Positions 20,621 to 32,044 of a stretch of 64,000 nucleotides of DNA are shown here, piece after piece. Below the pieces are notes generated by a model, which made no database searches, had not been told where the DNA came from, and saw only the letters and a list, made by a program, of their open reading frames with translations. The first letter of the stretch is position 1. The number at the start of each line of letters is the position of its first letter. The translations under genes were made by a program, and so were the position numbers. Origin of the DNA: Pyropia yezoensis (Eukaryota > Rhodophyta > Bangiophyceae > Bangiales > Bangiaceae); contig CM020620.1 of assembly GCA_009829735.1 (NCBI GenBank), positions 21,054,020-21,118,019 on the forward strand, in the 5' to 3' direction.

Positions 20621-21862
20621 CTACGCGTGCTTCTTGGCCATCAACGACGCGGTGGGGGCAGCGCCCGCGCCACCATCGGCCACCACCTGCGGGGACACCC
20701 CAGCCGGCACGACGGCAATCGCCGCCGCATCCCCGCGCTTCTTGTACGAGCGGCGGTAGAAGTCGAGGAAGAGATGGAAGAAGGAAAAGCCGACGGCCTG
20801 CCCAAACAGCCAGCCGCGCATGGAACCCGAGCAGCCACGGGCGCCATAGTAGAGCAGCGGGAAGGGCCACGTGGCGGTGAGGTCCACCACAAACTGCACG
20901 ATCTGAGCTTGCGTGATGTACTTCTTCCACCAGACGGTTTTGCCAAAGGTCGAGGCGGTGAAATAGCCGTACATGGCCACGTGGACGAGTGAGTTGGCCA
21001 CCACAAGCACCCATGAGATGATCATGCGCGACTGGTTGTACGCCCAAAACAGGATCAAGACCACACAGTGATGGTATACGTGAAGGAAGGAAAGGGGACG
21101 CTTCTTGACAACCAGCAGCACAGTATCGAGCAACTCATAGTACCTGTGCTCATTCAAGAAAAGAAGACGGCCAAGCCAGCAGAGGAGGACACAGGTAATG
21201 AACAGCAGTCAAGTAGCCAGAGCGTCAGCACCGAGACCGTAACAAGAGCTACTCACCAAAGGACTCACCAACGGCGATGCAGCATCACCAGTACTGGTCG
21301 CCTGAACGAGCTTTCTCCCAACCATCACCCCATCCTCATCAATCCCCGCCGCTAACAAACCAACGCACTTGCTGAGGTAAAAGACGTAGAACCACACGGC
21401 TAGGCGCCCCGTCATGGCTGTCTTCTCTCGGTCGCATACCACCGACACAAAGCCGTGTCGCCGCGTGTTGATGACCAGCTCCACGATCGTCCCGACCGCC
21501 ATGGCTGCCGACAGACCGGTCAGCAGGATGTTGTGGACGGCCGCTGCGGCCTTCATCCGTATTGGGGGGCGCGACCGCATGGTGCGGTGGAGGGCCCAGA
21601 TGACGGCGAGGTAGACAAACATGACGCCCACTGGGTAGCGAAGGGAGGAGAGGGGAGCGTCGGCCCATGAAAAGCCACTCAGCGACAGGTCAACACACCG
21701 CCCAAAGAGGCAGATCAAGTCCACGCCGCCGCTGCTCGCCGCAGCGGCCGTAGTGTTAACCAGCTCCCCGGCCGTCATGGTCGCCGCAGCCCCTGCCGCA
21801 GCAGCCGCCGCGGCCGCCGTAGCAGCCAGGTCGGACACGCCCGCTGCTGTCGCCACCGACAT
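20621..21862 (-). CDS. ELO-family very-long-chain fatty acid elongase, two exons
   Basis: A 338-residue ELO condensing enzyme (3-ketoacyl-CoA synthase), an ER membrane protein extending acyl-CoA by two carbons with malonyl-CoA. Exon 1 (21862-21369) ends in FYVFYLSK at a GTGCGT donor; exon 2 (21143-20621) begins YYELLDTVLLVVKKRPLSFL and continues with the catalytic histidine box HVYHH, MYGYFT and TQAQIVQF, all in the family order. The 225-bp intron is phase 2 and splits the KYYELLDT signature. Several transmembrane helices lie on both sides of the box. The C-terminus ends KKHA, a KKxx ER-retrieval signal. The start at 21862 is the first ATG; ATG 21778 (just before GELVNTT) is an alternative and removes an Ala-rich leader. 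Substrate class (sphingolipid, saturated or polyunsaturated) cannot be told from sequence alone. Confidence 0.87.
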
Positions 21863-22641
21863 GGTCCAAGGGCCCAGCACGACAGTGACGCCGGTGGCTA
21901 GGCCCGCCAGAGCCGGAACGTCGGGGCAACAGGTGAGCAGGACGCGCCTGCGCGTGCGGAGGCGTTGCAGGTCCACACCAGCTCGACTGGCCCGCGCTGT
22001 TACGGTGTGGCACCTGCGGCCCGGCCGGAGATACACGCCGCCGCGCCGCCGTTACTGCCCCCCGGTCTCTGCTGCACTGGTCGCCGCGTCGGGCCCCCGT
22101 GCTCGGGCAGCGACACACCCCCGCGGGGCCGGCCGGGGTCCAGAAACAGAGGCGACGAGTGCGTCAATGCGGCAGGACCGTCAATTCGGCTGATCGACCC
22201 CCCTCTCACAGGTCCGCACGCCCCTCCCTGAGCCGCGCGCAGCTCGGCCGTCTCACGACACTCGTCTGGAGAGCCGATCCCCTCTGATCAGAAATTGAGC
22301 TGCAAGCCCACGGTGGGGGCGACACATGCTTGACAGGCCTGGCAGCAAACAAGACCCGATCGTCAGATCTGCCAGTGTCGTGAGCCGCTGCCCAGAGCCT
22401 TTCATTGAGGGCTTTCTTGGCCCGGTGCCGCGGATCTTGGTGGTCCATCCAGGGCCACACAGACACACTCGAAAAACGCGCAGCTCTGTTTTGCAGACTG
22501 AGAATATTTCCCGCGCCTCTACATATATTCAATCACTTTTGGACTTAGAGGCAAGCACGACACTCGAGCACGCTTCGTGCACGCTCCGCACTGTAGCCGC
22601 GGCGGCGTCATACAACCCTCCTCGCCCCCATCAATGCAACA
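21863..22641. other. Intergenic region upstream of the elongase
   Basis: This lies between the elongase start and the end of the next minus-strand gene. The middle (about 22270-22580) is less GC-rich. No gene seen. Confidence 0.4.
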
Positions 22642-24692
22642 TCAAAGCGCCTCAGCAAGGCTGGCGTCCAGAGGGCACGAGGTGCTGGCCAAAGGGTTGC
22701 TCACGCTACGCGAGCTTGTGGAAGCGCCGCGCCCCGATGAGGAGCTCGGACGCCCCGAGCTGCCATCCTCAGGCCCGGCACCACCTGGGCAACGCACTCC
22801 TCCCGCCCTGCTCTGGGTCAGTCGCCGCACGCTTGAAGCACCAGAAGACATCCTCGGTGGGACCTGGAACGCAGGACCAGTGTCCTCGTCTGCATCGCCC
22901 AAGATCTTACGCTCCAGCGCGCCCAGTTCAGCAGACAGCGCAGACGGGGAAATTGGACCCGCACGCAATCCGCCCTGCTTCACAGGGTACACACCAGAAC
23001 TTGAGCTGCCAGTACTTGGATTGCTGCTAAGCGTCCGAGCAACGGGGGATTTGTCCCCTCCCAGAGCATCTTCGTCCCGATGCCCGCCTGCAGCGCCGGA
23101 TGCATCCCGGCCTCGTTCCGAATCGCAGGGAGAAGGCCGAGAGCATACACCATCAGTAAACAACCCATCGCCCGCGAAGCGACCAAGCTCGTGGTTGGCG
23201 TGCGCTATATGCATCGGGTTCGCACTAGGCGTGCGTGGCTGCTCTGACCGGTGCCCTTGTGCCGAGCTCAAACGACGGGAAGAGCTAGGAAGTCGGGTGC
23301 TGGGGGACACTGGGAAGCACTCCAAGCCGCCAGCAGCATCAAGCTCCGGGTGTCGCAAACGCGAATACCGAGGGGCAACGCGCAACGAGTCACTACCACC
23401 GGCACTGGCAGCATACCCACCATCCAGTTGACCCAGCTGTCCACGCTCCCTGAAGGTCGACAAAGCCGCGTCCCTTTCGCGCCGGCCTTCTGCTCCTGGA
23501 GTGCCGTCACGGGAGAATCCACTAGCATCGGCATCGTGGCTCACAGGAATATCAAAATCAGCGGCCAGAGTGGTCGATGCGAGGACCGAGCCTCTCCCCG
23601 GACGTGACGAGAAACAATGACTCAGCGGGGCCCCGTGAGCGCTACCAGCAGCTGCTGACGGCTTAGGGGATGACGCTAGCGGCCGGGGCAAATGAGCAGC
23701 CAATGACGACTGCACTGGCAGCAACCAATTGTCCGCCTGGGATGGCTGCGAAGACAAAGGAGCCCCTCGCCGGTAGTCCAACACGGCTGTCGACGAGGAC
23801 GGCGTGTGACTCTTCAAATACCGCCTGCCCAACTCCGCGACGTTGCTAAATGGGCGAGTCCCGTCGAGAGAAGACATGACGCCGCCGCTCGACAACTGCT
23901 GAGGCTGCGAACGATTACGAAGAGACTGCCCACCTTGGGTCTCAAACGATGGGCTTGTGTCTGGGCCTGGGACGGGCGGGTCGCTCGCCTCCGTCCGCTG
24001 CCGGACAGCACGGTCAGACACACCAGGGACGATCACGTCCATAGGCCGCTTGCCAACGCGCCGTTCCTCCGAGAGCATACCAGGAGGCCGAGCCGCCACA
24101 GGCTCCCCATCAGACGGAAGCGTGTCCACATGCGCCTCTAGCCTGCGCCGGTGATAGCCGGGCAGGGTCGCCGAATGCTCTGCAGTAGGGCCGCCGCCTG
24201 GCGGCCGCCGAGCACCGGAGCGAAGCGCAGCACGGCCCCGCTTGGAGCCATCCGAGGATAGGGCCAGCAGGTCCAGGCTCGCGAGAACGTCCTTGCGGGA
24301 GCTATGTGCCTCGGCAGCACCACTGGTAGCTCGCGTCGTGCCGTGCCCACGGGTACCAACAGAGGCGCCAGCAGTGCCCAAGCTCGAGGGCAACGCGGCG
24401 GCAGCACCGGGATGTCCACGCTGCTGTTCAAAGAAGCGCTTCTGGACGCTCGTTCTGTCCACTTTCTCGGCCGCCAGCAGCCGACTGAAGAAAGACGACC
24501 CACAACCAAGACAAACAACAGAGAGAAGCAATGAAAATGCATGAAACGCATCGTGGTGGCAGTGACTGTCAGAGCCAGGTCATAGCAGTCGGGCAGCATG
24601 CAAAAAATGCAAATGAAAGAGGGCGCAACCGGTCGGACATGCAACAATAGGCTGAAGAAAACGTACGTTCGGCCGCCCATCCATGACCGCAT
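22642..24692 (-). CDS. Ser/Gly/Pro-rich disordered protein, unknown function, two exons
   Basis: A 622-residue protein. A 26-base first exon (24692-24667, MRSWMGGR plus two bases) ends at a GTACGT donor; the 182-bp intron ends in a pyrimidine tract and CAG; exon 2 (24484-22642) stays open to a TGA. The phase-2 join gives RTRLLAAEKVDRTSVQKRFF at the N-terminus, the only segment with folded-helix character. The rest is rich in Ser, Gly, Pro, Arg and Asp with no domain, though its composition is far less repetitive than shadow frames elsewhere, which supports it as a real gene. Scattered SSSG and SSP sites would suit a phosphorylated scaffold or nuclear regulator; that is a guess. If the tiny first exon is wrong, no other in-frame ATG sits near the start of the open frame. 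Confidence 0.5.
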
Positions 24693-25259
24693 GTCGGCGG
24701 AGCGTTTACAGCCCCTTCACGCTCGTGGAACGTCAACACGAAGTAGGAAACAGTGGGAATGGCACCAGTCGACAGCACCACCACAGAAGACCACCGCCGC
24801 GCCTGTGCGTGCAGGGAGGCGACGACGAGGCGGCGCGGGTGATGCCGACGCGGCATTGTTCGCCTCATACTCCCATGATAGGCGGCAGCACCCACAACGC
24901 CCTGTTTCGCTGCGGAATGTATGTATGAACATACATACTGTACCTTGTGCCGGCTGACGGTTGCAGCGGAGAAGAACAGGCAGGGACGGTCACGATGTGC
25001 ATTTGGAATATTCCACTACTGAATTCGTTTTTCTCTGTTCGAATTCAATACTGACTCGGTCGAGCTCGGCAGCCTCCACCGTAGTTCGCGAGCGCGGGAC
25101 ACGACAACCCCACGTCGCGCTCACGCTCAGCTGGACACCTTGAGTGTGCTTGCCCCTTTTTCTCCTCGCTACGCCACTCACGAAGAGCTACATCTCCTGT
25201 TTTTCTGAACGACTCAGCGTCTATCCTGCTTTTTTGGTCATTTCCTCCGGCTGCCGTCA
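24693..25259. promoter_or_regulatory. Divergent promoter region between the Ser-rich gene and HCF164
   Basis: A 567-bp interval between two start codons facing away from each other. Lower GC than the genes on both sides, with AT-rich patches at about 25000-25050. No specific element recognised. Confidence 0.35.
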
Positions 25260-26096
25260 ATGGCGGCCTTTGTTGGCCCATCTGTGGCTGCGGCGGCCGC
25301 CTCACGTCGCCAACCCCTCGCCGCCACTGGCCGCCGCAGCTTGTCACTGTCGCCGTACTCGGTCAACCGCTTGACACTGCGGACTGCCCTACCACGCCCT
25401 GCGCAATGTGGCAGGCCTGCCCGTGTCTACGCAGCAGCGTCTGGGGATGAGCCGCCCCCACACGCTACAGATGGTGGTGACGCGCCGCCTGCGAGGCCAC
25501 TGTCTGCGTCTGAGGCCATGGCAGCCCGGCTCGGAAAAGACCCCGCGGAGGAGCGCCGCCGTCAAGAAGCCGCCGCCACCATCCGTGACGCGGAGCTGGC
25601 AAAGGAACTGCGACGAGACCGCATGCTGGCGGTGGTGGGCCCGCTGCTTGGCGCTGTTGCCTATTTCGTGGTGGCCGCCAACCCCGTCAGCCCTCTCACG
25701 ATTCTCCATGCCCTGGCGGCATCCTCCCCAACGCCCGAGGTTGTTGCCGCGTCCGACCGCCCGACCGTGATGGAGTTCTTTGCCGACTGGTGTGGTGTGT
25801 GCCGCGAGGGCGCTGCTGGCCTGTCAGAGCTGGAATCTCGCTACGGGCCCGACGTCAACTTTGTGGTGGTGGACGCGTCAGACGAGGCCAACGCGGCGAT
25901 GGTGGATGAGTGGGGTGTGGACGGCATCCCACGGCTGGTCTTGCTTGACCGCAAGGGGCAGGTTCTCACCAACTTTATCGGGAAAGTGCCGAAGGAGATT
26001 ATTGCCGAGGACATCGTCGCCATGCTGGCGGGTAAGCCGCTTCCAAACAAGGGGCTTGATTTGGCCTCGGTGATAGGGGGCGCTGACGATTACTAG
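25260..26096 (+). CDS. HCF164: HCF164/TxlA-type thylakoid membrane thioredoxin-like protein
   Basis: A 278-residue thioredoxin-fold protein. It begins with a Ser/Ala/Arg-rich, acid-poor stretch of about 60 residues typical of a plastid transit peptide. An acidic linker and one transmembrane helix follow (LAVVGPLLGAVAYFVVAANP, about 124-143). The thioredoxin domain has the redox centre FFADWCGVC (about 172-180), then NFVVVDASD, GVDGIPRLVLLDRKG with the cis-proline IP, and a C-terminal IAEDIVAMLAG helix. In plants HCF164 faces the thylakoid lumen, receives electrons via CcdA and is needed for cytochrome b6f assembly; the same role is inferred here. The match extends through the region after the active site (NFV...W.V.GIP...LDR.G). 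ATG 25260 (GTCAATGGC) is the natural start. No intron. Confidence 0.85.
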   Translation: MAAFVGPSVAAAAASRRQPLAATGRRSLSLSPYSVNRLTLRTALPRPAQCGRPARVYAAASGDEPPPHATDGGDAPPARPLSASEAMAARLGKDPAEERRRQEAAATIRDAELAKELRRDRMLAVVGPLLGAVAYFVVAANPVSPLTILHALAASSPTPEVVAASDRPTVMEFFADWCGVCREGAAGLSELESRYGPDVNFVVVDASDEANAAMVDEWGVDGIPRLVLLDRKGQVLTNFIGKVPKEIIAEDIVAMLAGKPLPNKGLDLASVIGGADDY

Positions 26097-26885
26097 TATG
26101 CTCGAGACCTCGAGGTGGTGGAAGGGGTCATGTGGTGGGTCTGGGGAGCGGCTCAATGTGGAAGCTACTCCACTTGCGGGGAACTATTGGTTCTATTCCC
26201 GTTTGTGGTGGAGTTTCTCGCCCTACGAATCTATTTTGTCTCGACCACGGTGTGCTTCTCACCCTGCTATGGATTCGTATCTATAATATATTACGCACGA
26301 AGCGCCACCTCTGCTGCAAGCGCTTTAGCGGGTCCTGAGAAACGATGGAGACGTGCGCAGCAGAGGCCCAGGTGCTGCGGCATCACAGATGTGGTCGTGT
26401 GACAGGTGTTCCGGTTTCAAGCGCTGCCACGCATGCTCCTCACGCACAGCAAGTGTTTTGGTAAGGCACCCGGCCTGTACGCACAATGTCATTGGTGAAC
26501 ACGGATCGAAAAAACGCTAGAAGAAAAGAGGATGTCACCAGTGCACGCTCGTCCTTCTTCTCCTCGTCAGGGGGAGAAAGGGTGCGATTAGTTGTCAGAG
26601 GTGAGAGAGGGCGAGCGCGGCCAGCTAGCGGCCAGCCAGGCGACACACGAACAAGCACAGGCAGTCAAAAAGGCCCCCAGCAAGGCGCTTGTCTCACACA
26701 TCATAAAAGAACACAGTCAAGGCAGCAAAGCACTGCAACTGGCGGCAACCACGAGCAGGGATACGGCACGGCGAGACGCCCAAGTCAATCCACGCCGCAG
26801 GGCCACGGCCATAGTCAACAGGGCTCGTATCTAGTCCATCGGTCAGACGATAGAGGGGCCCGCCCACGGCTGCTCCGCTCCATGT
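26097..26885. other. Convergent intergenic region
   Basis: The 3' region of HCF164 and of the minus-strand membrane protein. AT-richer at 26160-26310 and 26490-26530. No gene or RNA identified. Confidence 0.4.
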
Positions 26886-28031
26886 CTAGACCAACAGCGC
26901 TGAGCGAGGCGGCAGCCCCACCACTCGCACCACCAGCACCGGTGGGGCCGCCGTCGCCCACCCCTCCCGCCCAAAGACGTCGCGGTCAATGTAGTCGTCG
27001 TCCGCCTCCTCATCCTCAACTTCCTCGACGGCCGACTTTGAAGCGGCTATGGGGTGCCCGTGGCCATCACCACCGTCCGCTGGCAGCTCGTTTGCATCCG
27101 CGCTTCCCATGGTGGGAGTTCCACAGCAGGCAACGGCCCGCCTCCCGTCCCAGGCGGCACCATCCGCCGCCGCCTTGCCGCGTGCGGGTTCCACAAGGGT
27201 CTTGGCCGCCGCCTTGCCACCGTCGCAGCACCCGTCATCTATACCGTCCACAGCCGACTCGGCCGTCCTGCCGCAAGAGTCGCCATCCGCCGCAGCACCC
27301 CCCCCTGGCAGCCACCCAGTTGCTCCCATCGGTGGACTGCCCCCCGACGCAACGACCGCTGTCACTGCCGACCAATCAGCGCGACGCCGCCGTCGCGCAA
27401 CGAGCGCAGCTACAATCACGTCCACGGCAGCGGCCACCACCTCAGCGGCCACAACTACCGCCGCGGCAGCGGCCACTAGCGCGGCGGCGGCGGCAGCCAC
27501 CTCAAAACGTCCGCCCGGAAAAACGGCGGTGAGGATGTCGGCGAGCGCCGTAGGGGCGGCCAGGACGGCGGCGAGGGAGCGGCGGTGCCCACCCGCGGGA
27601 ACGGGGGGGGGGGGGGCGTAGAAAGGGACGGGAGGAGGCGGAACCACACCCGCCCGAACCGCTCTCGCCCTCGACGCTGCGACAACCACCTGGCCGTGAT
27701 AGTTGCCGCTCGAGGTGGCGGCGGCGATGGCGACGGTATGGAACGAAGGCTGGGTCCGCGCCGACAGGTCGCCAGCCCCGTGGGCGTCGGTGGCCCCCGG
27801 CATGGCCCCAGTGGGCGGCCACCCCCGCCCACCCGTTGTGTGCGCTCGCCCCACCACGGCGGCGGCGGCCACGTGCACGAGGCCGGCGGCCGCGACGGTG
27901 AGGGTGGTCAGCCGCCGAGGCCGACGGCGGCGGCGGCCGACCGCGCCGCGCGCGGTGCCGGGGTGGGGGGGAGCGCCCGCACCGGCCGCGTGCGCCACCG
28001 CCACAGCCGCCGTCCGGCGCCCGCACACCAT
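26886..28031 (-). CDS. Putative Ala-rich membrane protein, unknown function
   Basis: A 381-residue frame from ATG 28031 (MVCGRRTAAVAVAHAAG) to TAG 26886. It shows two hydrophobic stretches: one after RRRRRPRR (LTTLTVAAAGLVHVAAAAVV) and a longer Ala/Val-rich one (about 180-230) ending in a stop-transfer-like RRRRRADW. Between them is a Pro-rich section (PPPPVPFYAPPPPVP) preceded by YHGQVVVAASRARAVR. The C-terminal tail is acidic (EEVEDEEADDDYIDRDVFGREGW), a distribution unlike random frame translation. The Ala/Val content partly reflects GCG/GCC repeats, so real membrane topology is uncertain. No family recognised. The upstream GTG extension is ignored. Confidence 0.4.
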   Translation of the reverse strand: MVCGRRTAAVAVAHAAGAGAPPHPGTARGAVGRRRRRPRRLTTLTVAAAGLVHVAAAAVVGRAHTTGGRGWPPTGAMPGATDAHGAGDLSARTQPSFHTVAIAAATSSGNYHGQVVVAASRARAVRAGVVPPPPVPFYAPPPPVPAGGHRRSLAAVLAAPTALADILTAVFPGGRFEVAAAAAALVAAAAAVVVAAEVVAAAVDVIVAALVARRRRRADWSAVTAVVASGGSPPMGATGWLPGGGAAADGDSCGRTAESAVDGIDDGCCDGGKAAAKTLVEPARGKAAADGAAWDGRRAVACCGTPTMGSADANELPADGGDGHGHPIAASKSAVEEVEDEEADDDYIDRDVFGREGWATAAPPVLVVRVVGLPPRSALLV

Positions 28032-30148
28032 GATGCCCCCCCTTTCCTCGGGCTGGGCTCCACAGTCAGCCAGGGACCCCTTCCCACCTAGAGGGTGGGC
28101 GCTCAGGAGGGCCGAACGATCGGTGTCGTCAAAAGAAACACCAGGCACCCGGCTTCGCTTGACGCTGCCGAGACCCACCACGTCGGCGGGTGCAGAAGGC
28201 AGCCAGGGGGGTCGGGACGGCACTCAAGGCGGCAGCGAGGCACACGGAGACCCGCAGCGCCAGAGAAGTAACTGGCAGCTCGCTCAGTCCACCGCGAGGG
28301 CGCGGCAGGGACTCGCGGGGCCGCACTTAAAACGCCCCCCTACGCCCCCGAGGCCGCCCGGCGGGCGGGCGGGTGATCAACTGGGCGGGTGCCAGCCCAG
28401 CAACTGGGCCGCCGCGCCAACAGGGGTGCCGTACCGGCCGCGGCCTGCGCGGTTTGCCCACGACCCCCACGGGCAGCGTGCCAAGCCGAATGCCTCACCC
28501 CCACCGCTACAACCATCCGCCCTGTTCATGGCCCAGGTGGGAGAGGTGAGCAGCCGCGCAATCGCCCCTCCCCGCCCCCCCCTCCCCCGTGGGGACCACC
28601 CTCCTCCTGCTGCCTCCGACTGGGGAGGCTGACCGCCTGATCCCGGCGGTGCGTCCGCACCAGCCACCACCCAGCTCTGCTGCCTGGTCGAGCCATAGCG
28701 CTCCCCCGGGGCGGGGCTCAATCCCCCCGAGTCCGAGAGGTCGTTCCCCCTCACCCACTCCTCTCGCCCCCCCCCCCCCTCCCACACCACCCATCATCTC
28801 TCCCTCCGCGGCGGCCCCCGCCGTCGAGAGGCGGTTACGACGCACGCGCCGGCGGCAGAAGACAACCCGCCGCCACACCACCGTCGCCGAGGCCACCCGC
28901 AAAGGGAAACAACCCCGCAGGCAAGCCTCGCAATAAACGCGGTCGGCGGGTCTCCTCACGGGGAGGGGATGGGGGGAGGAGACAAACAGCGCGCCCAGCT
29001 TGTGTTCTCACGGGCGGCCCCCGCCTTGGTGCCCCGCGAGCAGTCGCGGCCGACGGGCCGGGGAGCAGCGGATGACGTCACCAGCCGGGTGTCCCTCCCG
29101 CCGCCGGATGGCAAGCGGGCAGCTATTGCTCGTCGGGCCGGCACGGCCGCAGCGTCCAAGTTTCCCTGCTGAGCGCCGGGCACCGCCGGCCGGTGGTAGC
29201 TCGATAGTGGCCTCGAGGGAGCAGCTCAGGGTGAAAGGAGAGGAACGGGAGGGGGGGAGGGGTTGAGAGCGGCAGGTGGCACCTCTCCTGCCGGCCACGC
29301 CACCATCACGACCGCCATCGCGACAACCCTGTCGGGGCAGCCCTCCCGAATGACAGAGCCAAGGGGAGGCATCCGCAGAGGCCCTACACGCACCGACACC
29401 GCGAGCCACCGCTGTGGCCATGCGTGGGCGTCTCACGGCCACACCTCGTGGCGTGCCGTCGGCTCAAGCAGGCAGCCCGGTGGGGGGCGGCGCCGCGGCG
29501 GGCAGCCGCCACGTTGGCCGCGGCCGGCGCCGCCGCGCGGATACATACATACATAGTTCGACGGGGAGCGCCGCGACCACGGCAGAGCGGGCTCGATACA
29601 TAAGGGGCGCCGACGATCACCGTCCTCCCATAGTGGAAGACCACGTGGACGCCGGTGGTCGCTGCCGCGCCCACGGGCGTCCTGCACGATCGATGGTCCG
29701 AGGCGGGGAAAGGCGGTAGAGGTGGATCGGATCACTTCGCCGCGCCCCAAGAAGAGAGGTTTTCCAAGCATGCTCATGAGCTGCCTCGTATGGTAAGTAC
29801 GAGGCTCCCGACGCAGCACAAATAACAAATGCCAGGATGGTAAATACAAAAGTGGTGTGCCGTGCCCCATGTACAGTACATATGAGCTCTAAAGAAACTC
29901 TGTTTTTTTGTGAAAGGCTGTACTGTACACGAAAAGTCAATATTGATCGCCTATTCTGGCCGTGACCTCCGTCTTCGCGTGGTTGTGGACCAGTCTGTGA
30001 CTTCACGGCTGCCTTCTCTGTCCGTTCGAGTCTGTGACTTCACTGTCTTCTCTGTCCGTTCGACTTGGTGCCTTGCCCTGCCGCTGCTCGCCGCGAGGCC
30101 CGTTTACTGGACACTCGACGTCTGGCCTTGTGTCGCTCTCCCAGTGCC
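28032..30148. other. Divergent intergenic region
   Basis: About 2.1 kb between the putative membrane protein (-) and the BolA gene (+). Several 75-150 codon frames exist but none can be supported. A small inverted repeat (11-bp arms at 29870-29880 and 29919-29929) lies in an AT-rich part. The last 400 bases are T/C-rich and probably hold the BolA promoter and leader. Confidence 0.4.
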
Positions 30149-31376
30149 ATGACGTGCTGGTCCATGGCGTTCTCGACTGCCATCCCACTGACCCGCGGGG
30201 CTCTCGCGGTACGCTCTATGCCTCTATGGATGGGGACGGTGGGCGGTGCAGGCTTAGTGCGGCTGGCGGCAGGTGGGAGCTTGTGCTATTTCTGTGTACT
30301 TGTCTTGTGTTTTTTTACTTGCACGGCCTGCGTTTCCGTCGCTCACCCTTTCTCTGCCTGCTCTGCAATACCTTCCACCCGTGTTGTCCCCTGTTTCCGT
30401 CCTTGCTCTTTTGTGTATGGGTGCACGCGCTCCCCCTTTCGCCCCAAGCAGAGGCATGCGGCTCTTGTCACACCCCGCTCTGCGGCGCGCTCGCGGGCCG
30501 CCGCCCCGGCCCGGGTGGTCATCCGCGCCATCAACATCCAGCCGCCATCTCCGCCGCCCACTGGGGGGGAGGGGGGGGACACAGTCGTCTCGACGGTGGA
30601 GCGGAAAATCAAGGAAGTGCGTTGGATGGCGCCGTCAGCTTGTGTGGGCGGGGTGCGCGTTCATGCCAACTAGTGCCGCAGCCGTCGCGAGTCGCTCGTG
30701 ACTCATTACGGTCGTCGCCTGGTCTCCTGGTCGCCCGGTTCTCTGCACTGGGCGGTGCTAGTGGTGTTGCCCCCGCACGCTGTGTCCGTGCCGCCTTTCT
30801 TTGCTGTCTTTCTGCTGACACACTCGCCATTGCTGTTGTATCTTGCTGCTCGCTGGATTGTTGGGTACGGCTTGTCTGGCTGGCGTTCTTCAGGCTGTCA
30901 ACCCCACGGCGTTGATCGTGACGCCCTCCTATGGGGACCCCAACGGCTCCCACGTGACGTGCGTTCTTTGGTTGTAGTTTTCTTGGTCGCGTGTTGCCCA
31001 GTACTACTCGCTGTTGCGGGTGTGCTCTCGGTCGTTGCAAGTCTCTGTACCTCGTCACGAGCGTTTTCCGTCTGCCAACAGTCTCGCTTGTTGGGTGCCC
31101 TCCTTTCCATTCCACCACTGCCACCGCCGCTGGCTTTTCTCTGTTAGCTAACCTGTCCATCCATGATGTGTTCTCTTTGTTGGGTTGCTCTTTCTTTCCA
31201 CGCCTGGTCGTACCGCGCCCCGCAGCATTAAGGTCGTATCGGAAATGTTTGAGGGTCTCAACGTGGTCAAGCGCCACAAGCTGGTGTACGGTGCCATCTG
31301 GGAGGAGCTCAGCGGGCCCATCCACGCGGTGGACCAGCTGGTCACGCAAACCCCCGCAGAGGCGGGCGGCAAGTAG
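30149..31376 (+). CDS. BolA-family protein with organelle-targeting-like N-terminus, four exons
   Basis: A 146-residue BolA protein from exons 30149-30208, 30452-30616, 30894-30958 and 31226-31376. Donors GTACGC, GTGCGT and GTGCGT; acceptors CAG; phases 0, 0, 2. The joined domain reads VERKIKEAVNPTALIVTPSY, then GDPNGSHVTIKVVSEMFEG, then KRHKLVYGAIWEELSGPIHA, the standard BolA layout (compare HF-VVVS-FEG-RHR-VN and ELAGPVHAL). BolA proteins pair with monothiol CGFS glutaredoxins in iron-sulfur handling. The invariant histidine of the VHAL motif is present; the HFKV histidine lies at GSHV, slightly offset. The N-terminal 50 residues are Ala/Arg/Ser/Thr-rich with almost no acids, suggesting import into plastid or mitochondrion. 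Introns are 243, 277 and 267 bp. The first exon is the least certain; ATG 30164 is a second in-frame Met. Confidence 0.82.
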
Positions 31377-32044
31377 TGCAGCGGGAGGGTGGTTAGCGCT
31401 TGGGGAGAAAAGGAGACCTTTTTTGTCGTGTGGGAAGAATGCCGTAGGTAGGCATGCCTCTACAATGCGTGTGGCCCATGCGGCGCGCTATGCCCACGCA
31501 TCAAACAAGCGCCACGTCCACAGGAGACCCACGCCCCCCGCCGGTGCGGGGGAGGGGGGGAGGCCGCCGGACGGCCGCCACCGCCGCAGCGGTCGCCGCC
31601 AGCCGTCAGTGGGGCCAGTACGCGGACCGCCTCGCCCGGGATGGGCACCGCGGCGGCGGTGGATGCGGAGGCCAGGGCGGCGGCCAGTGGCGCCCCGCCG
31701 CCGCCCGCCATCGAGCCGGCGGCGGAGGCGGGGCCGGCGGCGATGGCGGCGGCGGCGGCGAAGGCGTCCCCTCTCCTGTAGCTTCCGCCGCGACGGGCGG
31801 GGCAACCGCGTCGGTGAGGACCGCCGTCGCGAGGGACCCGCCGTTGCCGCCGCCTCTACCACCGCCGCCGCCACCGTCGCCATCGTCGCCGCTGCTGCCC
31901 CCCCCCCCCGGCCGCTGCCAACCTGCAGTGGCGGGGGGTGGGGGGGGGGGGTGCGGCAGCGGCTGCACCGGCGACGTGGCCACCGGTGCTGCCCCGATAG
32001 GCCACACCGTGTGTCTTGCTCTCCCCAGCGACTGTGACCGGACC
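31377..32044. other. Convergent intergenic region
   Basis: The 3' sides of BolA and the GT23-like gene. GC- and CCG-rich from 31540 on. No gene supported. Confidence 0.45.

Noticed and set aside
29870-29929. Small inverted repeat around TGTACAGTACA
   Set aside because: Arms of only 11 bp, and the TGTAC motif is self-similar; it could easily occur by chance and has no flanking duplication.
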